From positions 227,872,532 to 227,936,531 of the forward strand of contig CM069432.1 in the NCBI GenBank assembly GCA_035610365.1: a DNA stretch of 64,000 bases, written 5' to 3'. The notes beneath the pieces were generated by a model. That model ran no database searches, was not told the origin of the DNA, and was given only the letters and a program-made list of their open reading frames with translations. Each line of letters opens with the position of its first letter. Position 1 is the first letter of the stretch. Source of the stretch: Aquatica leii (Eukaryota; Arthropoda; Insecta; Coleoptera; Lampyridae). Shown in pieces: positions 46,968-59,102 of this stretch. A program made the position numbers and the translations under genes.

Positions 46968-47202
46968 CACTGAAAAAATTCGTGTTTACATTAAAATTAC
47001 ATGTCCTGTAATACTAAAAACTCCGTGATTATAACAGTCATATTTTATCCACGTTTTTTGCAGTAATATTTAATCATAAATGTAAAAATTACACGTGTAA
47101 TGCTTTTTTACAAACGTGAAGATGACAAATTTAATAATTTTAGTATACAATAAAGAATTTTACTATACATTTACATACTAAAATGACATGTTTTTTCCAG
47201 TG
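46968..47202. mobile_element. Short MITE-like element, 235 bp
   Basis: Starts CACTGAAAAAA and ends, read from the other side, CACTGGAAAAAACATGT. Short inner words around TTACATxxTAAAATxACATG also mirror each other. The outer six bases CAAATA and CATATA differ at one position and could be a target duplication. No coding capacity. Confidence 0.6.
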
Positions 47203-50200
47203 CATATACATTTATTGTAAAAGTAAATCTCAAATTTATTAATTAATTTATATTATTAAAAAATATCTGTTCATATTAAATTTACTCGTCATTAAACGTA
47301 AAAATGTATCAATGTTTACAGCACAAATCATTTATCGTAGTGCTAACAATACTTTAAATATAGAACTTATATACAAATCATCATTAACTAACAATGTCAA
47401 TATTATTTATTTTATAATAAAATATTTTTTGTTATATAAATGTGTTTAAAAGTTTACTTCCAAACGTATAAACTTGACACCTGAAGGAATATGATTACAA
47501 AAAAATAAATTGTATGGTTTTATTAATTTAAAAAATGTGTTATATAACGTAGTATTATTCTATGTTTAAAAGTTTGTTGCAATATAAAAACGTGTCAGAA
47601 TGTCGAGCGGAACAAATTAAAAATAAATCAAGATATACAAATCATAAAATAAATACTGGGTGTAGCACCAAATCATTAGTTACTGTATTATTCTTTCAAT
47701 TCTAAAAAAAATTAGCTCATTATTATTTAACTACGTTTGTTACGCTATAAGTTTTTTAGATTATAAAAAGATTTGATTAAAACAAATTAAATCTATTATT
47801 AATTATATTATTTAAATTACATATTATAGAATTATGTTAATATTTACAAATTTTAGTCGTAAAACTGAACAGTTTTGAAAATTAAGTACTAATATGACAA
47901 ATTACTATTTTAAATTTATTTTAAAAAATTCAAGCAGAACAATGTTTAATACAAATATTATATAAACGTTTAAAATTGTTACGATATCAAATTTAGTCTA
48001 AACAGATTATAGCAAAACAAACAGAATTTTAAAAACATGTGTAATGTTTGATTTATGTTTTATATCGTTCATTAGTAAATAACTAAAATTAATTGACATA
48101 AAGAAATCGTATTACATAAACACGTTGTGTGGCAGTTATATTTCATTTTTGACAACACATAATAGAGTGCTTAAATGATCAATTAAGCAAACAACATACA
48201 CAAAACACGTTTACACTAAAAGTATATTTATCTAAGACTATTTCTCAATAATAGTTACAAGTAGAGTAGTTTGATGTAAGTATGTAATTTAGTCGTATTA
48301 ATAAGTATATTCTACTACATTATGTTTAGCTAAATAACATCTATGTATAAACATAAGGTGCTGCTGATGTTGTAATTTAACGTACATTATGAGTGTATTT
48401 TATTTATACATTTTAAGTAAAGTTATCAAACCTAATTTATCTTAACAAACAATTCATGTTGTAATTCTAATTTGGAATTATAATTTTAGATTTGAGAAAT
48501 ACACCACTTTTTAATCCCATTTATTTACGATATCATTAGATGTTTATTTATAACTATTAAATAATTACGCATTGTACATAAAAACAAAGAATGCCATACT
48601 ACATGTTTTAAAAATAAATGTTTGTAATAACACGTAGGTACTAGTTACTGGTCGATTTTATGTTTTCATATGAAAAACTACGTATTTCTGTTAAATCAGT
48701 CACTCACAAAAAAAAAACCTTTGTACATACATACAAATTTTAAAAATTTTCCAACTACAGATGCACAGTAAACCTTTCAGCTAAAATGTTTTGCCACCTT
48801 TTGCATGGTGCTAGGTATCAAATTTTTCAAAATAAATAGAACACTTGCTCACTTACGTTAAACATAAAAGTGTTTTTTGAAATATTCGCTTTTGAATAAA
48901 GAATTTGACAGCAGCAAAAATCTAAAAAAAATATTTTTGGTAAATAGTTCACAAATATAAATATAATATAAAACATAATAGTTTTTAGCTTTGGCAAAGC
49001 ACAGAGAACAAAAGAAAAAAGACAAATAAACTGGTGAAAATTCGAAATTAAAAACTAAATACAAATTTAAAAAATAATTAAAAAAGTATTTAAATCTTGA
49101 AACATTAGAATGTTATACTAAATAGAACAGCAACTAAATAAAACAAACAATTCAATAAAGAATTTTTTTAGGAAGAATTCTGAAAAAATGCAACAACTTT
49201 TCAGACACTAAAAAATTGTTTAATAAAAGCTGGAAAATCTAAGAGATAAAACTAATAGAAACCACCAAAGAAAAATTAATTAAGAGGTGGAGGTCACGTT
49301 TTCAATAGATGGTTTACAGTAAAGATTACGATAAGAATAAAGACTAAGCATTATATCGTAGAAAAGTAATAGTGACAGATGATCCACTCATGACCCTAGA
49401 CATCCAAACTGATTAATAATCGAATTTGTACAATATTCCCCTGATGTTTAACATATTAAAGTTAAAACAAAAAAAAGACAGTTAGCGGACGTAAACGGGA
49501 AAAGATTTTTTTTAAAGAAATTTTTTGAGGAGAATCAAAAATATCTATAAACGTGTATATATATAACAATTTACAAATTCGATTAGTCTTGATAGATAAG
49601 CTCGTCGTTCAAAATCATAATGTGCAAAAAAACCTCCTCCGCTAATAGCTATTCTCAGCTTAGTATAGGTTACCAAATCGATTTCTTCGTTTTTTAATGA
49701 CCGGAGGTTATAATGACCTCCCCACTTGCCAATACAAAAAAATAGTTAAGCAGAATAAAAAAAACTAAATTAAATTAAAATGGTACGGTCAACCATCTAA
49801 CTCTAGAGATTCATAAGCAATATTAACATCTTAAAGGACAACACACCCTTAATCAATTAAATTAGAGTTCTTTAATAAATGAAATTATAATCACGTTTTG
49901 TAATAAATTACTATTAAGTAAAAATAAAATAAAATTTGGATTATAAGTAACTTAATAAAACGCGATAAGTTTAAGATCGTTAATTGTGTACAAATAACTA
50001 AGCACCCTGCATATAATAATTAAATTATGTTCTTATAGCATATACACGACAAAGGCTACTTGTTTATCTCTCTCACTATATCATTCTACGCGCTAAATTA
50101 GTTGACATCTCGACTACCACTTATCAGTTTTACTATAATTTTAAAGATAAAATTAGTTACAACAAAAATCAAAAGTATACAAATATATTGTATCGTATGA

Positions 50201-50879
50201 CAACACCGCAATTCGAATCTTCTCAGGCGTTACGATTACACCGACAATAAAATAAGGTAGTTGACTTACCTTTCTGATTAGTGCTAATATTGGTTTATTA
50301 GATTAAGTTTGACCTGTTATCATAATAGATGATCCAAGCAGGTATATTACGCTTATCGTTATCTCAAAGTTTATCAAGAATCTTAAATTCTGCTAGCTGG
50401 TATCCTAATTTTATATTGCAACAACAAACCATCTAGATACCTAAAATTGTCCGGATCCCTCAAACTAAATCACCACGTAGCAATTGACCTAAAAAATTTC
50501 TTATACATACCCTTATGATGAATAGGATTTTCGCCTTCTAATTATAACCAGAATGAAATAATTTCTTGCTGCTATTGCTCAGCTTTTTTTATACGACCAA
50601 AGCAATAGTTTCCTCAATGAAACGGAATTTTCCTATTATGAGCAATGCGATAAGTGTTCTTACAATTGCGAAAACTCTTTTTTATAACGAATATGGAAAT
50701 TGTCACAACGGAAGCCAAGTAACAAGATTACATATCACGACAAAATACAGTACGATAAATCAAGTCACATCATGGAGAAAGTGTAATAACGAAGGAACTG
50801 TTTAATATAGCTTCTACTTTTTCTGGAACAAGTTGAAAACCTTTTACTTTAACTCAAACTTAACAAATTGACACTTCTC
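47203..50879. other. AT-rich stretch, nothing assigned
   Basis: About 3.7 kb. Small open frames at 48858-49064 and 50566-50805 lack recognisable motifs. The last kilobase may hold further worn parts of the neighbouring Ty3/gypsy fossil, but I cannot name them. Confidence 0.4.
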
Positions 50880-52200
50880 TCTACTCGACGACAATCTCTC
50901 CTTCTGCAACCTATTCAAACCTACTTTCAAAATTTCAATATGTTTTTCGAAAGTATTAGTAACAATGATGACATTATCAAGATACTTAAATACATACGGA
51001 AGAAAGTCAGGACCTAGATCAATAAAACGCTGCCAAGCAAAGGAGCATTCTATAGCCCAAATGCTAATTTCTTAAAATAGTATAAACTTCTGTTAGGAAC
51101 AATAAATGCAGTACATTTCTTTGAATCTTTCTTCATTGGAATTTTCCAATAAACAAATAAAAATTTAAAAAAGAAATAAATCGAGCATCTCGAAGTTTAT
51201 CTAAAATGTCAGACATAAACAGTAAAGGATCCGCATCGTGTTTGGTAATGGCATTAACTTTTTGAAAATCTACACAAAATATGTACGTATTGTACAATTT
51301 TTTTACTGGAACGATAAAAAAAAATTAGATGGTTCAACAATACCCTCCATTAACATTTTATCCAGTACTTTATCGATATATTTTTGCACTGCCGGTAATA
51401 TAGAATAATAACGCTGCTTGATGGGACCAGCGGAAATTTTAATCTTATGTTCCACAATATGGGCACAACCAAAACCTTCATCCATAGATATAAAAATAGA
51501 ATCAATTAGATGAGTAAGTTCTAACGATTGATCCAACGTCAACTCGAAAAATGACGTAGTAACATCAATAAAATCACGTTTTTCATCGCTAAAGTGTCAT
51601 TCTTTATTACGTAAATCAGGAATTATTTTTATTCGCTTCTAAAAATCAATACCCAAAATTATAGTGTGCGGCAACAATGGCATAATTAATCATACAAAAA
51701 TTTTTACTTTTCCGTTTAAACAAATCGAAACTGATAACACCTCAATAACTTCACATTTGTTACAATTCGCAACTGTACACGTTTGAACGTTGGTTTTTCT
51801 AATAGGCAACTTTAAATTCTTCGACAAATTTCATCCATTTTGACCTAAAATACTCTGAGTAGCCTCAGAATCTAATAATCCTAACAAAAGCTACCCAAAA
51901 ATCGAGATTTCCAAATAAGGACGTTTATCTCCCTGAAGTTGAGCAAACAAGAAATCTAATAAAACCTTCCATTCATCGACCAAGAGTTTTTTTCTCTATT
52001 AGAATCTGTAACTTGATTTTCTAACGGCGTCTTCTGGCGTTTCTCTAATTAGAGCAATTTATGCGGTACGAGAAGTGACTTCTACTTTCTTCTTCTAATT
52101 TTCTCACAATTCCAACAATTAATTTGCGATCCACTCAAATCACAACTAGCTAAAGAACGAGTATTCTCAACAGCAGCCGAACCAACATAGGCTAACCGGC
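50880..52200 (-). mobile_element. Ty3/gypsy retrotransposon fossil (zinc knuckle, protease, reverse transcriptase)
   Basis: Recognisable parts on the minus strand, in order, are a CCHC-type knuckle region (about 52100), a retroviral-type aspartic protease region (about 51630-51900), and the N-terminal and central parts of a reverse transcriptase (about 50900-51545). The 80-codon open piece at 51303-51542 belongs to the last. The order protease then reverse transcriptase is that of Ty3/gypsy. No LTR pair was recognised. The copy is broken in many places (roughly ten or more) and looks old. Confidence 0.75.
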
Positions 52201-52444
52201 AGCTATAGCAGCTTTTCGAGAGATTGCTTTCATTACTTTAATAACACAGTAACCAAACTAATCGAAATTAAACTCAATTTGTGCTAAAAAAAAGAACAGA
52301 TATTCCGCAAAAGAATCTTAATCTTTAATGATTTTGTAACAATAACATTCAGTCTTTTAAACATACTCTTAATAACCGCCAAATATATCCCTATTGATTC
52401 ATCCGGTTCTTCGGTAAAACGATTGATTTCTTAGTATAAGGTAA
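52201..52444. other. Possible worn gag region of the Ty3/gypsy fossil
   Basis: Lies upstream of the knuckle on the minus strand. No motif firm enough to call. Confidence 0.3.
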
Positions 52445-52802
52445 CTTGAACATTTTAGCCCGAACGAATAGAACGAACTGAACGCGCCAAACGTTTTCTA
52501 GAACTCTTCTATTAAATTCATTTGCTCAAAAAAATTTGTTGTTGGCCGAATTATTCACAGAATGAGAAAAAGTGCGTCCTAAGTTGAACATTTTTTATCT
52601 TTTTAATTGTTTGGTTATCGTATCGACTCCTGAGTATTTCTTATAAAGTAGTCTTAAGGTATAATTACGGGTTATTCACTTGCCGATATTTAATTTTGAC
52701 CCATAACATCAAACTAACAAATTCTTCGAGCAACAGGACTATTTGTTATGCTTATTCTTGCATGTTCAGTTCGTTCTGTTAGTTTGAGCTAAAATGTCCA
52801 AG
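52445..52802. repeat. Inverted repeat with 39-bp arms
   Basis: 52445-52483 and 52764-52802 are reverse complements with about six mismatches; both hold ACATTTTAGCxCxAAC in one sense and AGAACGAACTGAAC. A 280-bp interior separates them. It could be a small non-autonomous element or a fold-back formed inside the neighbouring fossil. Confidence 0.75.
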
Positions 52803-53646
52803 TTTGGACGCACTGATTTAAACAATTTCTAATATTTTTCATAAATTAATAAAATATTAAGGTTTTAAAAGAACCGTTGGGGGCTATTTAACCTTAAATT
52901 ACATTATATTAAAACAAATTTACGTTGAGCTTGTGTATAAGAATTGTAATAAACTTTTCCCTTACACTTTTGCATGTTTATTTGTAAAAGTTAAAACACT
53001 AGTTTAAAAAAAAAAATTAAAATTGCAATAAACGTTACAATGTTTCTTGTAGTTAAGAAAAAAATTAGAAGCGCAAATTATTTTTACCGACTGCAAAAGT
53101 ACATGAAATTAGTTTTATAATTTTTTATATACACGTAAAATTGTGGTGTATCTAATTATTTAAGACGGTTTTAATTAACATATCGATTAGTTAAATTTTT
53201 AGATATAACTTAATTAACCATACAAAGTTAATTAGTTTTGAAGCACCTTAAGTTTAGAAATATATAATGAGGTTATAATCAACTTCAACTTCACTCTTGG
53301 AGTTGTTGAATTAACCTTGCCTTTTTTATTATGTAATGCTACTTGATGACTATCAAGTTTTAAAGTATACATTAAAAAGATGTTTGAGTTTGAGAAGATA
53401 AGTAAATAAACGTCTACTGAGCTTTGTATAATTAAATTGTAATATAAAAGTATATGTCTGTCAAAAGATACAGTACAAACTTTTTTTAAATTAATATAAA
53501 TATTAAAACAACAAAATATTTTTGTTAATTCTATGTTTTTGAACGCTTTAACATGTTTAATAAATAAACTTTTTGGTCTGACAACTAGTTAGATTGTGTA
53601 TAAAAAAACTTTTCAAATTTAATTACGAAGTATCTGCAGAAGAAAC
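52803..53646. other. AT-rich spacer
   Basis: Nothing recognised. Confidence 0.45.
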
Positions 53647-53672
53647 GTTGTTTAGTACAGTTGTTTAGTACA
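53647..53672. repeat. Tandem pair of a 13-bp unit at the hAT edge
   Basis: GTTGTTTAGTACA occurs twice in a row. The second copy overlaps the first bases of the hAT terminal repeat, so it probably arose at or after insertion. Confidence 0.85.
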
Positions 53673-54932
53673 GTGGTTCCCAAAGTGGTCTTTACGGATT
53701 CCCAGGGCGCTTAAACTTGCAAGGTTTAATATAAAATTAAAAAATTGTGACATATTTTAATCAATATGGAAGTTAAAATAAATAACAATAAATGAATTAA
53801 TAACGATTTTTAGGTCCTAATTAAAATATAAATATAGACAGGTGCATAAAATACAAGCAATAACAGGCATCGCGCTTAGTCAGGCCTATCTATACAGGTT
53901 TATACAGGAACGCAATAGAGTCGATACCAACACCGACTACTCTATAATATGAACTATAAAAGAGTCGTGCAACTAATGAACAATTTAGTTGTGTGTTATG
54001 TATAACGTAAAATGCATATAACAAATTTTTCTAGCCTTGGACAAAAAAGAAGTATAAATTTTCTCGAAAAATTAATGGGTATACAATAAGTACCTAAACA
54101 ATATATGACATTTACATGAAATTTTACCCTTACATCTCAAATAATTAATTCAAGATAGCGTTACATTGCAGCTTTTCATTTAAAATTATTATTATAAAAA
54201 CAGTGGTTTATTGCAAATAAAAATGTTAATATATAAATTTTTCTTTGTATGTATGAGTGAACCGAAGAAAAAATACAAACAATACAGTGTTAAATATATG
54301 AAACATGGCTTTATTTCGGCACCAAAAAATGGCACTTTATCTATGTGTCTTCTATGTAATAAAATATTTCTCAAACGATTCAATAAAACTTTCTAAGCTT
54401 AAGGAACATTTAATAAAAATCCATAGTAACAAAAATATGAGGATTTAACATGTTTTCAAAAAATCAAAAAAAAATACTTGAAAACACCGACATTGCAAGA
54501 ACTCGTAGAAACAACTTCTAAGAGAGATGTAAATGGACTGCGTCCTTCTTATAATATTTCTTTAATGATTGCAAAGTCCGGAAAATCGCACAGTATTAGT
54601 GAAGAACTTATTCTTCCAACTGTAAGTGAGGTAATACGCACCGTGTTGCACAAACCACCATTCGATATTATAAAAAGAATTCCACTGAGTAATAATACTA
54701 TACTATATTTGCATGTTTGGATCGCTTCTATTCGCTCTTCGATTGAGTGTTGGAATTCCTAGAGAGTAAAGACAATGAATTGTGGCACAAAATTTATTAT
54801 TTCAAAAAATGACATTGCTTGTAATTTGTAATTTTTCTATTATGCGTTTATGTACTTTTTTCACTGAAGGGTCCGTGGGCAAGTTTTGACTATGAAAAAT
54901 GGCATGTGAGTCAAAAGAGTTTGGGAACCGTT
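53671..54932 (+). mobile_element. hAT element with ZBED5/SCAND3-like gene, internally deleted
   Basis: The left end CAGTGGTTCCCAAAGTGG is a classic hAT terminal repeat. The right end TTTGGGAACCG is its reverse complement over the first part. Inside, KKKYKQYSVKYMKHGFIS then CLLCNKIFLKRF at about 54250-54390 is the N-terminal zinc-finger region, and LRPSYNISLMIAKSGKSHSI then ILPTVSEVIRTVLHKPPF and KRIPLSNNT at 54530-54700 is the following conserved block. The DDE core and C-terminus are missing. At about 1.26 kb it is a non-autonomous derivative, though the surviving block (54478-54762) is open over 94 codons. Confidence 0.8.
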
Positions 54933-54989
54933 TCTAATTAGTTAGAGTTATGCAATGATGACAAGAAAAAAATGTGTTATTTAACATAA

Positions 54990-55985
54990 AACTGAGATGA
55001 AAGCGGAAATTACAGGACTAAATGAACAAACTGAAAATAAAAGAGAGTAGAGTTACTAGAAAAGAAAGCAAAGCAAAATGGCATCGTTTTAAGAAGAATA
55101 CCTATAGACACAACGAATACTACGGTATTAAAACAAACAGTAAACAATTTGTTGGAACAGAAATTGGGAGTTAAAACAAATATGAAAATAGTAAGTACAC
55201 AAAATTGATATGAAAACTAGAACTGGATAATCTAACCGATAAAAAAAGTATCATGGCAAATAATTTAAAGTTATATATAACAAAGAAAGAAACAAAAATG
55301 CAAAGAGCAAAAAATGCAAACAAGTACCGGTCAAAATAAGTTTAATAAAATAATAATTGATGACGTGAAATGGAAGTAAAACAAAGATAGAAAAAAATTG
55401 TAATAATTATAAAAATACGAAAAACTACTTGCAACGATGTCACCCAAGCTATGAAAACGGATTACATTATGTAATCCAGTAGATAAATTTTGAAAAATAT
55501 AATTATGGAATATGCAGGGTAATAATAGAAAAAACAAACTTATATCTGAATTTGAAACAGGCAATTTAACTATAATACACATTACCAAAACAAATAAGAA
55601 GGGAAAAGATGCTTAAAGTTACGAAATAAACATATAATGATTTACTCAGAAGCGAAGGTATTAAAAAGAGCCAAAGCAATAGCGGACGAACACACCAGAA
55701 ACTTTCTGATTATATACAATTTTGGAAACAGATTTCTAATAAGATCATTAGCATAGACATGTATAAGCTTAAAAGTGGAAAGATGGCAATTATTGTGGAA
55801 TATGGACCATCTAAAAACACAGCTAAAATACATAAGAATGTATTTTAAGAAAAACTGCAAGATGAAGTGGATAATATACAACATAAAATTCCAGTATTCG
55901 GGGACTTTAATTATATGGTTGGAAGCGAGACATTCAGTAATTTTTTTTAGAAAGGACAGTTTAAATAATAATGTAAGCGTGACAT
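54990..55985 (+). pseudogene. LINE ORF1-like and AP endonuclease fragment
   Basis: The first part reads MKAEITGLNEQ, then PIDTTNTTVLKQTVNNLLEQ and KLGVKTNMKIVST, DNLTDKKSIMANNLKLY and GKDA-like sequence, which fits the nucleic-acid-binding ORF of insect LINEs. The second part (from about 55540) reads LISEFETGNLTI, IISIDMYKLKSGKMAIIVEY, then YGPSKNTAKIHKNVF and LQDEVDNIQHKIPVFGDFN, followed by MVGSETFSNFF. The YGP and GDFN boxes are those of the endonuclease active site. The copy ends before the reverse transcriptase. It may be the 5' half of the family seen at 20.2 kb. Stops and frameshifts interrupt both parts. Confidence 0.7.
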
Positions 55986-55997
55986 GTGAGTGAGTTA

Positions 55998-56335
55998 TGT
56001 TATGATTCTTTCGACGAGAGTAACGTACATTATTTTTTGTTTTGCCTTTTATAAAATTACATTCTTTTTTGAAAAAATAAAAAAAATCAACAAAAATATA
56101 ATGTTGGTACTACATTTATTACTAAATCTGTCAAATTTGACATTAACTTTAACATCGTTTTTCTTCAATTCTAACTGAATTTCAAGATTTTTAAAATTAT
56201 TTTTCCACCTCGTTCTAATATATTAATTGAGTTTGAACACTTAGTTTTCATTTTGCCACCCTAGAGCTTTTTTCGCTCATTACGTAACTACTCTAACGAA
56301 CGAATATTGACGTTTGCAATGTTAGCTACACAAAA
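55998..56335 (+). repeat. Dispersed repeat, copy 2 (partner at 10.66 kb)
   Basis: Same opening and closing words as 10655-10940, with about 60 extra bases in the middle. It starts directly after the LINE fragment. Confidence 0.65.
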
Positions 56336-56955
56336 AATATATTTATTTACATATGTTTTGAGCATATAATTATAAAGCTCATTTTCAGAAGGTATTTTTT
56401 GAAAAGTGTCAAATATAACCAATAATTATGAATCCCTTTAACAATTTATTAATGATCGTTATATGGTAGAAGCAAGAATTTAAAAAAATCTCAAGGTTAA
56501 TTAAAGATTTAGTTCCTGAAAACGCCATTTTAGATTGAGGTTAGTCAAGTGAAGGGAGGAAATGACGAAAGGTTGAAACTACTCTGTAACTTGTTTAAAA
56601 CCAAGGATAGTTAATGTAGACTCCTTGGTCTTACGCGCAGATCTTGCTCTCGATACTTCTATTACAATACGCACGTTAAAATACTTCTAATATTTATTCA
56701 GGTAAATTCGACATTTTTTGATGAAGTAGGTGCTAAAAAATTTGCCATTAATTGATGATGATTACGGACAAAATAAAATGTGCTATTGATAATTAAATAA
56801 GTGTTTTCAAAAGGTTGGTAAAATATAAATTAAGAATATTACACACTACAAATGTAAATTCCAAATTTTATTTAATGCGATATTTAACTTTGAAGTGTTT
56901 GCTTTTAGTTGTAACATTTAAAGTGGTGTACCTTGCTACTGGATTGGGACGTGCA
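56336..56955. other. AT-rich spacer
   Basis: Nothing recognised. Confidence 0.4.
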
Positions 56956-56969
56956 ATGGCATAGGGTGG

Positions 56970-57298
56970 TCAGTGACAAATCCTGATTCTGCTTGGGAAT
57001 ACACGATGGTCGCATAATGGTCAGACGTAGACGTAGAGAACGTCGCAATGTGCAGTTTTTTGTTTGTGGAAGCAAGTAGCAGTTGGTATACATGCGAGAA
57101 CCTTATATCCTTCCATTCCTCCAGGAATTGGAAGATACGATTTTCCAATAGGATAATGCCCGTCCCCAAATTGCAAAGCATTCTATAGAGCGCTTCAAAA
57201 TGGTTAACGTCAATATCTTGCGGTGGCCACCCAGATCTCCCGACCTTTCGCTTATCAAACAAATGTGGGACATCATGAGTAGAAGACTCAAGTAATAA
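56970..57298 (+). pseudogene. Tc1-like transposase fragment with internal deletion
   Basis: SDKS-FCLGIHDGRIMVRRR then ERRNVQFFV is the first catalytic Asp region (family SDESRFCLGxHDGR). After an internal loss of about 35 codons comes LPFLQELEDTIFQ, then DNARPQIAKHSIERF (second Asp), ILRWPPRSPDLSLIKQMWDI and MSRRLK. The catalytic Glu of SPIEHVWD reads Lys here (LIKQMWD). The DNA-binding half is missing. It is a different lineage from the Tc1-like element at 59.1 kb. Open frames on the minus strand at 56905-57303 are shadows of it. Confidence 0.8.
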
Positions 57299-57610
57299 GC
57301 CAATCCTCCACAGACACTAATTGAGACGTTAATTACAATTTGCTACTAGTAGAATCCGTCCCAAGAAGACCGTGAAGCTAATAAGGGTAGTCCAACACAT
57401 TATTAATAAAAAATACCTTTATTTAATTAAAATTTTTAGAAATTTTAATTAACCTTTGACTAGTTAAACATATCTTCCAAGTTTGGTTCAAAAATTCTAA
57501 CGCTTTCTTAGTGGTGCATTTTTTATGTCATAGAGTATATATTATATAAATACTATAGCTGTAGTCAATTAAGCGGCTCACGCTTCGTAAGCACGTTTTT
57601 TACTTTAAAA

Positions 57611-57660
57611 GTTGGTTTTGTAAATATAGCTGTATTTTTTTAATACAGATTTACCAACTG
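57611..57660. repeat. Imperfect hairpin
   Basis: AGTTGGT...CTGTAT pairs with ATACAGATTTACCAACT across a T-rich loop, with a small bulge. No known role. Confidence 0.55.
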
Positions 57661-57919
57661 TTTAAGACACACTTGGTTTACCTGCATTGACTATATGTTT
57701 TTATTCGGACGAGCTATAGCTGGGATTACAGGTTATCGGCAGGTGAAAACAAAACTTTATCATAGAAAATTTTACAGATTAAAAAGTCAGGCTTTGACCC
57801 GGCCCAAAATTAAAAATAATTTGAGTTTGGTTTCGGGTCGGTGATACTGTTTTCAGATTTGGATTTCTATTAAAGCCCGACCTGATTCCATCCCTAATTG
57901 TAACTAATAATGGAGATAG

Positions 57920-58510
57920 ACATGGTCTTAAGTATAAATAAAGAGAATTACAAGATTTCTATCCAAATTAAAAATAAACAGTAAGGCAACGTACAATTTC
58001 AAATATTTAGAATCAATAATTTATGCGCAAATAAATTAATGCAAGAATAAAATCAGCAAATAGTTTTTTACGCTCTCAATAAAACGTTTATTAAAAAAAA
58101 GAAAAACTGTGCGGAAACCAAAACTGATATTTTTAATACCATATTTACTCAAGATTTAACGTGCCAAAGCAAAACTTAGGCGTTAGATGACAATGTTAAG
58201 AGTAAGTTGCTACTGGAATAAATTACTTACGAGCGGCCGCTGGTGCTTCTAGAAGAAACAGGATCAACGAAATTTTAAAGTGGTTTCAGTGAAAAAAAGA
58301 TTCAAAAGAATCAGATGATTTCATAAGGATATCTTACCAGAATAGGCAAAGCGAGATTAGTAAAGGTTTTATAGAAAATAAGCGTAAACAAAAGAAGAAA
58401 AAGAGCTAGAAGAACATGGAAGCGACCAAAATCTCACAAAAAGATCTTGATATGGAGATGGAGAAAAGTCCTACAGTTCCACACCTCTACACCGTAAAGT
58501 AAAAGAGGAT
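57920..58510 (+). pseudogene. Possible C-terminal fragment of a LINE polyprotein
   Basis: Pieces such as FKYLxSIIYA, INARIKSANSFFYALNKTFI, NKRKTVRKPKLI, then INEILKWFQ, a Lys/Arg-rich block and KDLDMEME resemble the region after the reverse transcriptase of insect LINEs. The resemblance is weak and the frame changes often. Confidence 0.35.
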
Positions 58511-59102
58511 TGAATATGTTTATGGTAATTTTTTTTTAATTTGAGATTGTTATTAGCTCTAAAGCAGAAAAGTTGCCTCATTAAACTAGTCAAAAACCTA
58601 AACACCCGTGTTTCAAAACATGGATCACGTTTTTTATTGATGGAAAAGCTACATATTATTAAATTTTTGAAATGTGATAAAACTGAACCATAGATGGCAT
58701 GAATTCAAAAATATTTTAACAACAGAGTAAAGAGTAAAAAACAAATCAAAAATAGAAACTTTATTAACAAACATATAAAATTATTTATCGAGTTTATAAT
58801 ATTTTTTGGAAAGCATAACATGTCTATTATATTTTGCTAATCAATAATTTACAAGTCCTACAGTCTCAATCTTAAACACAAACAACACAGCCAAATAATA
58901 CAACTAAATTTCTCGACAAAAGAATCAAAAGTATATAGAAATAACAACATGTGTTTAGAACTAAAATGTAGTTTTCATAAAGCCTGAAAAAACAAGACAA
59001 ATCTAATTTTGGAAACACTTGTAGAATAGGCCTAAAAATTCTCTGAAGTAAAATGGTTAAAAAACTATTACATTTGAGGGTTTTAGCTAATAAACCAAAA
59101 TA
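58511..59102. other. AT-rich spacer
   Basis: An open minus-strand frame at 58872-59105 shows no motif and lies in A-rich DNA. Confidence 0.4.

Noticed and set aside
56905-57303. Minus-strand frames of up to 108 codons
   Set aside because: Antisense shadows of the Tc1-like transposase fragment, whose plus-strand motifs are clear.
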